From WTXA01 sp964415195 (GTDB lineage: Bacteria > Bacillota > TC1), in assembly GCA_964415195.1 (NCBI GenBank), contig CAYPYD010000002.1, positions 219,910 through 283,909 on the forward strand: DNA of 64,000 nt. Direction: 5' to 3'. The notes beneath the pieces were generated by a model, which worked only from the letters and a program-made list of their open reading frames with translations, did no database searches and was not told where the DNA came from. Each line of letters opens with the position of its first letter. The stretch's first letter is position 1. Shown in pieces: positions 36,101 through 44,937 of this stretch. Position numbers and translations under genes: made by a program.

Positions 36101-36970
36101 ATGAAGAATAAGAAAATTAATAATGGAAAAAGAGGCAGGACGTTTATAATAATTGGGCTTATAGTCTTAACTATTATAATAAGGATAACCAATACCAATT
36201 CAATTGGGTTGGCACCAGTGGAGTCGTTTTTCAAAGAAATGCTCTACCCTGCGCAAAGTGTTACTAGTACTGCTAGTAATGGCTTTGTGAGTTTTTTTAA
36301 AGGATTGGTCGATTACAAAAGTGTTAAGGATGAAAATGATAGCCTAAAAGCTGAAATTGGAGAATTGCAATCAAAAAATAGTGAATTAATCCAATATAGA
36401 GTTGAAAATGAAAATTTAAGATTATTATTAGGAATCCAGGAATCAAATACAGATTTAGTAATAGTTAATTCTGAAGTAATTGGAAGAAGTATCAAGGATT
36501 GGTATAAGACAATTACAATAAATAGAGGCAATAGTAGTGGCATACGTGAAAATATGCCAGTAATTAATTATAGTGGACTAATTGGCAAAGTAACTAGTGT
36601 AACGAATTCTACAGCAGAAATAACGCTATTAACAGATCCTAAATATGGAGCAATAACTGTTGTAACAACGGAAACAGGTTATCCTGGAATTGTAATAGGT
36701 GATGAAAAGGGTCAAGGTGGATTACAGATGATTCAAATACCTTCTTCAGCTAATATTATGGAAGGTTACGAGGTTGTTACATCTGGACTCGGTGATCTTG
36801 GCTATAAGAACATTAAAATAGGCAAGATTAAACAAATTGTAAATAGTTCTGATGGACTAATGAAAAGAGCGATTATTGAAGCATATGCAAACTTTGATGA
36901 CTTGCATTTTGTTGGTGTTATAATAAAAGAAGAAATAATACTTGCACCAGCAGAAAACGTAATAAAGTAG
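36101..36970 (+). CDS. mreC: Cell shape protein MreC
   Basis: Bitopic membrane scaffold linking MreB to PBP2. 289 residues. A basic N-terminus precedes one TM (about 13-28), then a coiled coil (about 70-105, with KDENDSLKAEIGELQSKNSE) and the beta-rich MreC domain (VIGRSIKDWYKTITINRG, VINYSGLIGKV, LLTDPKYGAITVV). Two bases separate it from mreB. Confidence 0.94.
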   Translation: MKNKKINNGKRGRTFIIIGLIVLTIIIRITNTNSIGLAPVESFFKEMLYPAQSVTSTASNGFVSFFKGLVDYKSVKDENDSLKAEIGELQSKNSELIQYRVENENLRLLLGIQESNTDLVIVNSEVIGRSIKDWYKTITINRGNSSGIRENMPVINYSGLIGKVTSVTNSTAEITLLTDPKYGAITVVTTETGYPGIVIGDEKGQGGLQMIQIPSSANIMEGYEVVTSGLGDLGYKNIKIGKIKQIVNSSDGLMKRAIIEAYANFDDLHFVGVIIKEEIILAPAENVIK

Positions 36971-36980
36971 GATGAATGTA

Positions 36981-37481
36981 ATGAAAATATTTAGACATTT
37001 CATATTTTTTATAGTAATATGCCTCGCTTTAATAATCGAGGCTACTTTTTTTTCTAGCTTAAAATTTTTTGGGGCTAATCCAAATATAATATTAGTGATA
37101 ATAGTATCAATGTCATTTTTTATCAGTAGTAGAACTGCGTTAATTTATGCTGGTGTGGCAGGGTTATTGGAAGATATATTTATTGGATCAATGATTGGTA
37201 GTAATTTTCTACTTTTAATTATTCTAGTCTATATGGTTAGAACTTATTCAAGTAGAGTTATTAGGGAAAATATCATAACCCCTTTGATTATTGTTTTTAC
37301 TAGTTCAATTACATACTATTTTTTGATGGGGGCAATACTATTTATTGCCGGTAAAGGTTATTTTTTAAATGTAGTATACATGCAGAATATAATATATGGG
37401 AGCATATATAACCTGATGATAGCACTTATTATTTATCCGCTGTGCTATTTAGTTTTACATAAATTCAAGGGAGAATATTAA
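36981..37481 (+). CDS. mreD: Cell shape protein MreD
   Basis: Small integral membrane protein of 166 residues with about five TM segments and the family pattern LxxGLLEDIFIGSMIGSNFLL (here GLLEDIFIGSMIG). ATG 36981 fits AGGATGAA better than ATG 36972, which would start inside that site; the choice adds or removes 3 residues. Its stop overlaps the mrdA start by one base. Confidence 0.9.
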   Translation: MKIFRHFIFFIVICLALIIEATFFSSLKFFGANPNIILVIIVSMSFFISSRTALIYAGVAGLLEDIFIGSMIGSNFLLLIILVYMVRTYSSRVIRENIITPLIIVFTSSITYYFLMGAILFIAGKGYFLNVVYMQNIIYGSIYNLMIALIIYPLCYLVLHKFKGEY

Positions 37482-39502
37482 TGGCTCAAAAGAAAAGTGT
37501 CCATGCAAATATATATCTATATTTGTTATTATTTCTAGCTATATTTTCAGTTCTAGCTAGTAGACTGTTTTTTTTACAGATAATTAATGGTGATAAGTAT
37601 CAAACTCAATCAGCAAGCAATAGTTTGCGTCTAATTAATCTTCCTACTAAAAGAGGTGATATTTTAGATGCTAATGGGAATATACTGGCAACAAGTATTC
37701 CAATTGCTGCCATAACTTTTGATACAAATGCAAAGACTGCTGATAAAGAAACAACAATACACAATTTAGCAATATTGCTTGAACCGTTAAATTATGACAA
37801 AAATAAAATATTAGAAGTGATTGATGCAGCAAATAAAAAAGGTATATATGGCAATATAGAAATAATTAAAATTCATTATGATCAAAGCCAAGGTTTAGAA
37901 ATTATTGGCAAATTTTATGAAAGAGCAAAATATTTACCTGCAGCTACTGTAAATATTATACCTACTAGAGATTATCCTTTAGGTCCAATATTGGGAAACA
38001 CTTTAGGTTATGTAGGATCAATAAGTCAAGAGGAATATAAAGGTAATGAAGCTATTTATTCTTTAACAGATATAGTTGGTAAACTTGGCATTGAAAGATC
38101 TTTGGAAACATTTAATAAAGAAGGAACAACACTTAAAGGTCTATTAGGAACTAAAGGTACTCAAAGGGTTGAAATTGATAATCGAGGAAGAACTGTAAAT
38201 ATTACGTCTTTGGAAAACTCTTCAATTCCCGGAGATAATGTAAGTTTGACTATTGATCTAAGGCTACAAAGGGTACTGGATGAAACACTAAATGCACAGA
38301 TAAATCTATCTAAGGCAGCAAATAGTAAAGCTGGGGCTGGAGCAGCAATTGTATTCAATGTTAATACAGGTGAAATACTTGCAATGTCATCAAAACCTGA
38401 CTTGAATCCAAATGATTTCCTCGATGGACTTTCCGATCAGGAGGTCAAATACTATTTGGAAAATGATCAGTCACCGATGTTAAATAAGGTCACAAATGTG
38501 GCTTATCCACCTGGTTCAACATTTAAAATGATTACTGCATTAGCAGGACTTCATTACAGTGGATTAACTGTAGAATATAGAGAAACATGTCCGGGGATAT
38601 GGCGAGATAATATTAAGTGTACTGGTATTCACGGGAGTATAAATTTGACTGAAGCATTGAGAGTTTCTTGTAACACTTATTTTCAATCTTTTTCAGAAAA
38701 AGCTGGTATTGAGAATATTTCTAAGACTGCAAGACAATTTGGATTAGGTGTTGATACTGGATTTTCAGATTTATCAGGTGTAACTAAAGGGTTTTTACCT
38801 ACACCTGATACAAAAGCAGTTTTTGAAAAGAATTTTAAAGAGGGTATGGTAAAAAAAATTACTGAACAAACTTCTAAAACTATTGTAGAAATAAATCAGG
38901 ATAATTCTCTGACTACTAGTTCGAAAAAAGAACAAATAGAAATTGCAGAACAAGAAAAAGAGATTGAAATAGCTAAATATGAAAGATACTATCAAGAAAA
39001 TAAGGATTGGTATATACATGATACAAATCTTGTTTCAATTGGACAAGGTTTAAATAATTATAGTATTTTACAATTAGGTGAGTTTATTTCAACCTTAGCA
39101 AATGGTGGTACTAGATATAAACCAACTCTTATTAAAAGCATTTCATCTGCAGATGCGAAGAGTGTCTATACAGTAAAACCAATTGTATTAAATAAAGTGG
39201 AAATGACACTTGACGAAATTAATATTGTTAAAGAAGGCATGCGACAAGTGGTTGCTTCTGGTACAGCAAGTAGAATATTCAGTGGTAGTAAAGTAGCAGC
39301 TGCAGGTAAAACTGGGACAGCTGAAACGGGGAGATCTGGAGATAATAAAGAATATCATGGACTTTTCGTTGGATATGCTCCATATGATAATCCTGAAATT
39401 GCAGTAGCTGTTGTAGTGGAATACGCTGTAAACAGTTCAAATTCTGCTGCAGCAGTTGCTAGAGCTGTATTCGAAGCTTATGTTAACTTGAAAGGAAATT
39501 AG
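37481..39502 (+). CDS. mrdA: Penicillin-binding protein 2 (elongasome transpeptidase)
   Basis: Monofunctional class B PBP cross-linking lateral wall with RodA. 673 residues: N-terminal TM (about 10-32), pedestal domain with RGDILDANGNILATS, and transpeptidase with SxxK at Ser346 (GSTFK), SxN as SCN (396-398) and KTGT from Lys610. An unusual Lys/Glu/Gln-rich, helix-forming insertion of about 60 residues (roughly 445-510) lies between SxN and the conserved VSIGQG; see findings. One-base overlap with mreD and one base before rodA. Confidence 0.94.
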   Translation: MAQKKSVHANIYLYLLLFLAIFSVLASRLFFLQIINGDKYQTQSASNSLRLINLPTKRGDILDANGNILATSIPIAAITFDTNAKTADKETTIHNLAILLEPLNYDKNKILEVIDAANKKGIYGNIEIIKIHYDQSQGLEIIGKFYERAKYLPAATVNIIPTRDYPLGPILGNTLGYVGSISQEEYKGNEAIYSLTDIVGKLGIERSLETFNKEGTTLKGLLGTKGTQRVEIDNRGRTVNITSLENSSIPGDNVSLTIDLRLQRVLDETLNAQINLSKAANSKAGAGAAIVFNVNTGEILAMSSKPDLNPNDFLDGLSDQEVKYYLENDQSPMLNKVTNVAYPPGSTFKMITALAGLHYSGLTVEYRETCPGIWRDNIKCTGIHGSINLTEALRVSCNTYFQSFSEKAGIENISKTARQFGLGVDTGFSDLSGVTKGFLPTPDTKAVFEKNFKEGMVKKITEQTSKTIVEINQDNSLTTSSKKEQIEIAEQEKEIEIAKYERYYQENKDWYIHDTNLVSIGQGLNNYSILQLGEFISTLANGGTRYKPTLIKSISSADAKSVYTVKPIVLNKVEMTLDEINIVKEGMRQVVASGTASRIFSGSKVAAAGKTGTAETGRSGDNKEYHGLFVGYAPYDNPEIAVAVVVEYAVNSSNSAAAVARAVFEAYVNLKGN

Positions 39503-39503
39503 A

Positions 39504-40622
39504 ATGAACAGGGATTTATGGAAAAAGGCTGATTGGTCGTTTATGATATTGACAATTTTATTAGCTGTAATTGGCTTGGGTTTAACATTTTCCTCATCAC
39601 AAGGATTAGTTGGTAATTTGATTGTTAAAACAGGTATATTTGTAGCTATTGGATTTGTTGCCCTTCTATTAATAGCCTCAATTGACTACAACAAGTTTAG
39701 TGAGATAGAAAAACCATTATATATAGTTATGATATTTATTTTAGTTTTAGTATTAATATTCGGGGTTGAAATATATGGTGCGAGAAACTGGATTTACATT
39801 GGACCATTTAGTGTACAACCATCTGAATTCAGTAAAATACTTTTTATTTTGGCTTTTGGCAGTTTTTTAAATAGACATTATGAAAATGATGGAAGTTGGA
39901 AAAGCATACTTAAGGCTTTCGCCTATGCCTTGCCTCCATTAATATTAATCTTAATGGAGCCTGATATGGGAACATCTCTAGTTTTTATTGCAATGATATT
40001 TGGTATGCTTTATGCTTCAACTTTAAATAAGAAGCGTATATCAATTATTTTATTTGGCGGTTTAGCATTTGTTGTAATTTGGGTTGCTTTGCACTTGTCA
40101 ATAGGGCTGCCTATTCCTTTAGCTGAGTACCAAATTCAAAGATTTACTGTATTTTTAAATCCATATGAAGATGGGAAAAATGGACTTGGTGCAGGTTATA
40201 ATATCATTCAGGCATTGATAGCCATAGGATCAGGGGGCTTAGGTGGCAAAGGTTTCTTAAACGGGACACAGGTTAATTTTCTACCAGTTAAGGAGTCTGA
40301 CTTTATCTTCTCAGTAATAGGTGAAGAATTTGGATTTATAGGTGCAATTGCAATTTTAGTTATATACTTCATTTTCTTAGTGAAGGCATTGATAATTGCA
40401 CATGAGTGTCTTGATCATTATGGTTATGTAGTAGTTATGGGATTTATAAGCATGTTTTTATTTCATATTGTTGAAAACATTGGGATGAATTTAAGCTTAA
40501 TGCCAATAACTGGCATTCCATTACCCTTCCTTAGTGCAGCAGGTAGTAATTTACTGGTAAATTTCCTTGCATGTGGAATTATATTAAACATTAGTATGCA
40601 ACGAACGAAAGTAATATTTTAG
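39504..40622 (+). CDS. rodA: Peptidoglycan glycosyltransferase RodA
   Basis: SEDS-family membrane glycosyltransferase, partner of PBP2. 372 residues with about ten TM segments. Diagnostic stretches: IYGARNWIYIGPFSVQPSEFSKI (within it RNWI and QPSEF), LMEPDMGTSLVF, NPYEDGKNGLGAGYNIIQAL, GGKGFLNGTQVNFLPVKESDF and the terminal GIPLPFLSAAGSNLL. The catalytic Asp in EPDMG-type loop and later ESDFIF are kept. Last gene of the shape operon; no minCD is found here. Confidence 0.95.
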   Translation: MNRDLWKKADWSFMILTILLAVIGLGLTFSSSQGLVGNLIVKTGIFVAIGFVALLLIASIDYNKFSEIEKPLYIVMIFILVLVLIFGVEIYGARNWIYIGPFSVQPSEFSKILFILAFGSFLNRHYENDGSWKSILKAFAYALPPLILILMEPDMGTSLVFIAMIFGMLYASTLNKKRISIILFGGLAFVVIWVALHLSIGLPIPLAEYQIQRFTVFLNPYEDGKNGLGAGYNIIQALIAIGSGGLGGKGFLNGTQVNFLPVKESDFIFSVIGEEFGFIGAIAILVIYFIFLVKALIIAHECLDHYGYVVVMGFISMFLFHIVENIGMNLSLMPITGIPLPFLSAAGSNLLVNFLACGIILNISMQRTKVIF

Positions 40623-40630
40623 GAGAATTG

Positions 40631-42496
40631 ATGGATATTAGAAAAATAGTTTACGATGAATTATTGAAATATGTAGAAAAACCAGGCAGATATATAGGTG
40701 GTGAATGGAACAGTACTAAAAAAACATTTGAAGAAACGGATTGTCAAATAGCATTTTGTTTTCCAGATGTTTATGAAGTGGGTATGTCTCATCTTGGTAT
40801 GCAGATACTTTATGGTCTTGTTAATGAAACTACCCCTTACCTAATGGAAAGAGCTTTTATGCCTTGGCCTGATATGTATAAAAAAATGCAGGAAAGAGGG
40901 TTGCCTCTTTATTCATTAGAGTCATTTAAGTCATTAAGTGATTTTCCCATTGTAGGTTTTACACTTCAGTATGAAATGAGTTATACTAATATTTTGGCTA
41001 TGCTTAGATTAGCAAATATTCCATTAACTAGTGAAGATAGAATGAATGGCAAACACCCTTTAGTTATAGCTGGTGGGCCATGTAGTGTTAATCCAGAACC
41101 AATAAGTGCTTTTGTAGATCTATTTCTAATAGGAGATGGAGAGCAGGCTTTACCAGAAATATTAAAAACAACAGCAAAGTATCTTGTAGAGGGCAAAATT
41201 GAAAATAGAAAAGAATTGCTTTTAGAATTAGGTGGATTGCAAGGCGTATATATTCCAGCATTCTTTAAGGAAAAATATAATGTTGATGGAAAATATTTAG
41301 GTACTTTTAATATATTTGATGATAAATTAAAAGTTAAAAAGACTTTTGTTGCTGATTTAGATAATGCATATTTTCCTACAAAACTTGTAATTCCTTTTGT
41401 TGATGCAATTCATGATCGTATGATGCTAGAAGTTTTAAGAGGATGTACTCATGGTTGTAGATTTTGTCAGGCAGGCAACTACTATAGACCAGTTAGAGAA
41501 AAATCAGTAGGAAAATTACTTGAGCTTGCTGATAAATTGGTAGCAGATAGTGGTTATGATGATATTTCCTTGACCTCATTGAGTACAGCAGACTATACAG
41601 GTGTCAAGGAACTGGTTAGTAAATTATTAGAAAAATTTGAGAAAGATAAAATCAGCATATCATTACCCTCATTAAGAGTAGATACTTTTTCAGTAGAATT
41701 AGCTAAAGATATACAAAAAGTAAAAAAAACAGGTTTTACTTTTGCACCTGAAGCAGGAACTCAAAGAATGAGAGATATTATTAATAAAGGAGTGTCAGAA
41801 GAAGATCTTATGGCTTCAGTTGAAGGAGCATTTAATGCTGGTTGGCAAAGATTAAAACTTTATTTTATGATTGGCTTGCCTGAAGAAACAGATGAAGATG
41901 TCATCGGAATTATTAAATTAGGTAAAAAAGTTCTCGATATGGGGAGAAAAATATCTGGTGGTAAGAACATTATTGTAACTGTTAGCGTTGCATCATTTGT
42001 GCCAAAACCGTTTACAGCATTTCAATGGTTTGGGCAAAATACCAAAGCTGAATTAATTAGAAAACAATACTTATTAAAAGAAGCTGTTAGAGACATAGGA
42101 AAAGGCCTTAAACTTAGTTATCATTACTCAGCTTTAAGCGTTCTTGAAGGAATGTTTGCAAGAGGCGATCGTAGATTAGGTAATGTACTATTAAGTCTAA
42201 ATAAAAAAGGAGCTATGTTCGATAGCTGGGATGAATGGTTTGATCTTGAAATGTGGAATGAGGCTTTAATAGAAAGTGGAATCAGCAAAGAAGAATATAG
42301 TGAACATTTCTTTGATGAAACAGAACCAATGTATTGGGATCACATAGATATTGGTGTAAAAAAGCAATATTTATGGAACGAGTATCAAAAATCGAAAAAC
42401 CTTGAAAAAACCAGAGATTGTAGACTTGGGTGTACAGCTTGTGGTGTTTGTGATGATGAAATAAGAATGGATATAAAAGGTGAATATCATGGCTAG
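40631..42496 (+). CDS. Radical SAM protein, TIGR03960 family
   Basis: 621 residues. An N-terminal B12-binding-like region (FPDVYEVGMSHLGMQILY) precedes a radical SAM core whose cluster motif is RGCTHGCRFCQAG (CxxxCxxC). FAPEAGTQRMRDIINKG and LKLYFMIGLPEETDED are typical of this group. The C-terminus ends in a Cys cluster CRLGCTACGVCDD. The reaction is unknown; members are regularly paired with a DUF2344 protein, as here (8-base overlap). ATG 40631 follows AGGAGA; TTG 40628 is too close to that site. Confidence 0.9.
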   Translation: MDIRKIVYDELLKYVEKPGRYIGGEWNSTKKTFEETDCQIAFCFPDVYEVGMSHLGMQILYGLVNETTPYLMERAFMPWPDMYKKMQERGLPLYSLESFKSLSDFPIVGFTLQYEMSYTNILAMLRLANIPLTSEDRMNGKHPLVIAGGPCSVNPEPISAFVDLFLIGDGEQALPEILKTTAKYLVEGKIENRKELLLELGGLQGVYIPAFFKEKYNVDGKYLGTFNIFDDKLKVKKTFVADLDNAYFPTKLVIPFVDAIHDRMMLEVLRGCTHGCRFCQAGNYYRPVREKSVGKLLELADKLVADSGYDDISLTSLSTADYTGVKELVSKLLEKFEKDKISISLPSLRVDTFSVELAKDIQKVKKTGFTFAPEAGTQRMRDIINKGVSEEDLMASVEGAFNAGWQRLKLYFMIGLPEETDEDVIGIIKLGKKVLDMGRKISGGKNIIVTVSVASFVPKPFTAFQWFGQNTKAELIRKQYLLKEAVRDIGKGLKLSYHYSALSVLEGMFARGDRRLGNVLLSLNKKGAMFDSWDEWFDLEMWNEALIESGISKEEYSEHFFDETEPMYWDHIDIGVKKQYLWNEYQKSKNLEKTRDCRLGCTACGVCDDEIRMDIKGEYHG

Positions 42497-43154
42497 TTAT
42501 GTGATGGAATTTTCAGTTCGTGGACCTTTGGCATATTTATCACATCTTGAGTTAATGAAGGTTTTTAGACAAGCTTTTAGAAGAAGCTCTTTACCAATAA
42601 GTTTTAGTGAAGGTTTCAATCCACATATGAAACTGTCCTTTGCTATTGCTAAGGGAGTAGGTTTAGAAAGCGAAGGTGAACTATTGGAGATAGAAACGGA
42701 TATGGTTATAGATGTTGGGGATTTCTTAAAAAGAATAAATAAAGTTATTCCTGAAGGATTAAAAGTTAAAGCTTTAAAAGAAAAAACCATATCATTAAAA
42801 TCACTTAGTTCAATGCTAAGGAAAGCAAAATACCTTTTAGAGTACGGAGTTGGAGTAAATAATGATGAGTATAGAGATATAATTAGTGAAAAGTTAAATA
42901 AGCCTGAAATTCTTATGGAAGTGAAAACTAAGAAGAGCATCGGGATTAAAGATATAAAAGAATATATTTTAGACTGGAATTTTATAGATGACGGAGTTAT
43001 TATAGAGGTATATGCAGGTAGTGATAAAAATTTAAGAATTGATAATTTACTTCAGTATCTTGATTTGAATCTTAAACCTATAAGGTTAAAGTTAATAGGT
43101 GTTGAGGCATCTATTATTGATAAAATGTCTAAGGAGGAAGAAAATGAAATCTAA
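42489..43154 (+). CDS. DUF2344 (TIGR03936) partner of the radical SAM protein
   Basis: 221 residues. Conserved N-terminus VMEFSVRGPLAYLSHLELMKVFRQAFRRS (read as RGPLAYLSHLELM) and LPISFSEGFNPHMKLSFA define the family. In other bacteria it can be fused to the upstream radical SAM protein, supporting joint function, perhaps in RNA modification; the product is not known to me. ATG 42489 lies 6 bases after AAAGGTG and overlaps the upstream gene by 8 bases. It overlaps the next gene by 11 bases. Confidence 0.88.
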   Translation: MASYVMEFSVRGPLAYLSHLELMKVFRQAFRRSSLPISFSEGFNPHMKLSFAIAKGVGLESEGELLEIETDMVIDVGDFLKRINKVIPEGLKVKALKEKTISLKSLSSMLRKAKYLLEYGVGVNNDEYRDIISEKLNKPEILMEVKTKKSIGIKDIKEYILDWNFIDDGVIIEVYAGSDKNLRIDNLLQYLDLNLKPIRLKLIGVEASIIDKMSKEEENEI

Positions 43155-43809
43155 AATCTTATTTGGTCTATTATTTGTAGCAGTTGGTGTTATTTATGGA
43201 TTACAAGAACTTGGCATGATAACTGACATTGGATTGACTGCTAATGTGATTTTCCCATCAATTATGATTATTATTGGATTGATTATATTATTTAATAATC
43301 ATAATATTATTTTTGGCGGTATAGTTACCTTCCTTGGAGTAGTTAATTTACTCAATCAATGGTATCCTCAATTAAATAAAATAATCTTTCCTGGTATATT
43401 AGTTATTGTTGGTATAGAAATTCTTTTTGGAGGCATATTTAAACGAATAGCACATCCTAGAGATCACATTACTATTGATAATAATGATGAGATTAATGCC
43501 ATTGCAGTTCTTGGAGGAGTAGAGAAAAAAATTGTTAGTCAAAATTTCAAAGGAGGAAAAGCTGATGCTTTTCTAGGTGGAGTAGTACTTGACTTGACAG
43601 AAATAAAATTGACTTCCGATGCAATTATTGATGTAAATGCTTTTATGGGTGGAGTTGAAATTAAATTACCTGCAAACATAAAAATCAGAAGCGATGTCAA
43701 TGGATTTCTTGGTGGTGTAGAAATAAAGTATCGAGCAACAGAACCAACTGGTGAGAATATATTAATACTAAGGGGCACAGCTATTTTAGGTGGTATTGAA
43801 GTTAAGTAA
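43144..43809 (+). CDS. LiaF-like membrane protein (cell-wall stress family)
   Basis: 221 residues. Four hydrophobic segments fill roughly residues 3-100 (LiaI/LiaF-type TM region), followed by a soluble beta-rich domain with regular glycine turns: AVLGGVEK, AFLGGVVLD, AFMGGVEIK, GFLGGVEIK and AILGGIEVK. This resembles the C-terminal domain of LiaF/VraT-type regulators of cell-envelope stress kinases. No such kinase is adjacent. AAGGAGGA is 5 bases before ATG 43144, inside the DUF2344 gene end. In many Firmicutes an RNase G gene sits at this position instead. Confidence 0.8.
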   Translation: MKSKILFGLLFVAVGVIYGLQELGMITDIGLTANVIFPSIMIIIGLIILFNNHNIIFGGIVTFLGVVNLLNQWYPQLNKIIFPGILVIVGIEILFGGIFKRIAHPRDHITIDNNDEINAIAVLGGVEKKIVSQNFKGGKADAFLGGVVLDLTEIKLTSDAIIDVNAFMGGVEIKLPANIKIRSDVNGFLGGVEIKYRATEPTGENILILRGTAILGGIEVK

Positions 43810-43824
43810 ATATAGGGTAATCTA

Positions 43825-43853
43825 TTGCATCTAACACTGAAAAAATATATAAT
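43825..43853 (+). promoter_or_regulatory. Promoter of rplU
   Basis: TTGCAT (43825-43830), 17-bp spacer, TATAAT (43848-43853). The same -35/-10 pair and spacing occurs before rpsT on the other strand. Confidence 0.75.
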
Positions 43854-43859
43854 AACAAT

Positions 43860-43943
43860 AGTGTCGTTTGTAAACCCCGTAAAAAAGGTTTTTAAAGACA
43901 AAAGTCTACCTTGATAGGGAGTCTTAAGCGAAGGAGGTGCCAT
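43860..43943 (+). promoter_or_regulatory. L21-type ribosomal protein leader
   Basis: The 84-base leader of rplU contains small hairpins AAACC/GGTTT (43872-43876, 43887-43891) and AGAC/GTCT (43896-43899, 43904-43907) and the stretch CTACCTTGATAGGGAGTCTT before AGCGAAGGAGG. By position and composition it fits the Firmicutes L21 leader, thought to mediate autoregulation. A covariance-model match was not possible here. Confidence 0.6.
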
Positions 43944-44276
43944 ATGTACGCAATAATTAAAAATGGTGGTAAACAATATAAAGTTGTTGAAGGAGACACA
44001 CTTCAACTAGAGAAAATTAATGCTGAAGTTGGAAGCTTAATTAAAGACAATAAAGTTCTTTTAGTAGCTAACGGTGAAAGCTTAGAAGTAGGAACTCCAG
44101 AAGTATTAAATGCTGAAGTAGTTTTGAAAGTAGTTTCTCATGGAAAAGGCGAAAAAGTTTTAGTCTATAAGTATAAAGCTAAAAAGAATTATAGAAGAAA
44201 GCAAGGTCACAGACAACCTTATACAGAAGTTATGGTTGAGAGTATAGCTCTAAAAGCTGATAAATCAGCTGAATAG
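43944..44276 (+). CDS. rplU: 50S ribosomal protein L21
   Basis: 110 residues, starting MYAIIKNGGKQYKV, with the conserved KVLVYKYKAKKNYRRKQGHRQPYT that contacts 23S rRNA (read as NYRRKQGHRQPYT). ATG 43944 follows AAGGAGG by 6 bases; upstream in-frame starts lie in the leader. First gene of rplU-prp-rpmA. Confidence 0.97.
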   Translation: MYAIIKNGGKQYKVVEGDTLQLEKINAEVGSLIKDNKVLLVANGESLEVGTPEVLNAEVVLKVVSHGKGEKVLVYKYKAKKNYRRKQGHRQPYTEVMVESIALKADKSAE

Positions 44277-44278
44277 TA

Positions 44279-44611
44279 ATGATAAAAGTTACTGTTTATA
44301 GGGATAAACTTGGAAACTGGACAGGTTTCAAGTCTGAAGGACATGCTATGCATAATGGTAATAGTAAGTATGATTTAGTTTGTGCTGCAATATCGATGCA
44401 TTTGCAAACTATAGAATATAGTTTGACAAAATTTATAACAAATATTAATGTTGAAAAAAATGATGGCTATTTAGAATTGATTTTTAAAAGTAATGAAGAT
44501 GTAAGACTCGGGGGAATAGAATATATTTTCCTAAACGGCATAGAAATTCTTCATGACAATTATAAGAATTCAATAAAGGTCCACAATAAGGAGGTGGAGT
44601 TTCATGTTTAA
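44279..44611 (+). CDS. prp: Ribosomal-processing cysteine protease Prp
   Basis: 110 residues. Removes the N-terminal extension of L27 in Firmicutes. The catalytic pair is visible as His in SEGHAMHNG and Cys in YDLVCAAIS. Sits, as always, between rplU and rpmA; it overlaps rpmA by 8 bases. Its target motif is present at the start of the rpmA product. Confidence 0.93.
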   Translation: MIKVTVYRDKLGNWTGFKSEGHAMHNGNSKYDLVCAAISMHLQTIEYSLTKFITNINVEKNDGYLELIFKSNEDVRLGGIEYIFLNGIEILHDNYKNSIKVHNKEVEFHV

Positions 44612-44885
44612 GTTAGAACTTCAACTATTTGCTCACAAAAAGGGGCAAGGTAGTTCAAGAAACGGTCGCGATAGTAATGCGCAAAGACTGGGTGTTAAAA
44701 GAGGCGACGGTACTTTAGTTAAAGCAGGAAATATTTTAGTAAGACAAAGAGGCACTAAAATTCATCCTGGCATAAATGTTGGCATAGGTAAAGATGACAC
44801 ATTGTTTGCTTTGATAGATGGCTTTGTACGATTCGAAAGAAAAGGCAGAGATAAAAAACAAGCAAGTATTTATGCAGCTCAATAG
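44604..44885 (+). CDS. rpmA: 50S ribosomal protein L27 with cleavable N-terminus
   Basis: 93 residues. The first ten residues MFKLELQLFA before HKKGQGSSRNGRDS form the Firmicutes extension cut by Prp after the FA pair, which exposes the tail that reaches the peptidyl transferase centre. KRGDGTLVKAGNILVRQRG and HPGINVGIGKDDTLFA follow. GGAGGTGG lies inside the prp end. Confidence 0.97.
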   Translation: MFKLELQLFAHKKGQGSSRNGRDSNAQRLGVKRGDGTLVKAGNILVRQRGTKIHPGINVGIGKDDTLFALIDGFVRFERKGRDKKQASIYAAQ

Positions 44886-44895
44886 TTTATAAATT

Positions 44896-44920
44896 AACAC
44901 TCCCTCAAAGGGAGTGTTTT
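44896..44920 (+). terminator. Hairpin between rpmA and obgE
   Basis: Perfect 10-bp stem AACACTCCCT/AGGGAGTGTT with 3-base loop, then TT and an interrupted T tract. Likely a partial terminator that lowers obgE expression relative to the ribosomal genes. Confidence 0.7.
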
Positions 44921-44937
44921 ATCTTTAAGGAGAAATA

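Noticed and set aside
43539..44006. Minus-strand open frame opposite the LiaF-like gene and the rplU leader
   Set aside because: No ribosome site and it runs through the glycine-turn repeats of the + strand gene; a compositional shadow.
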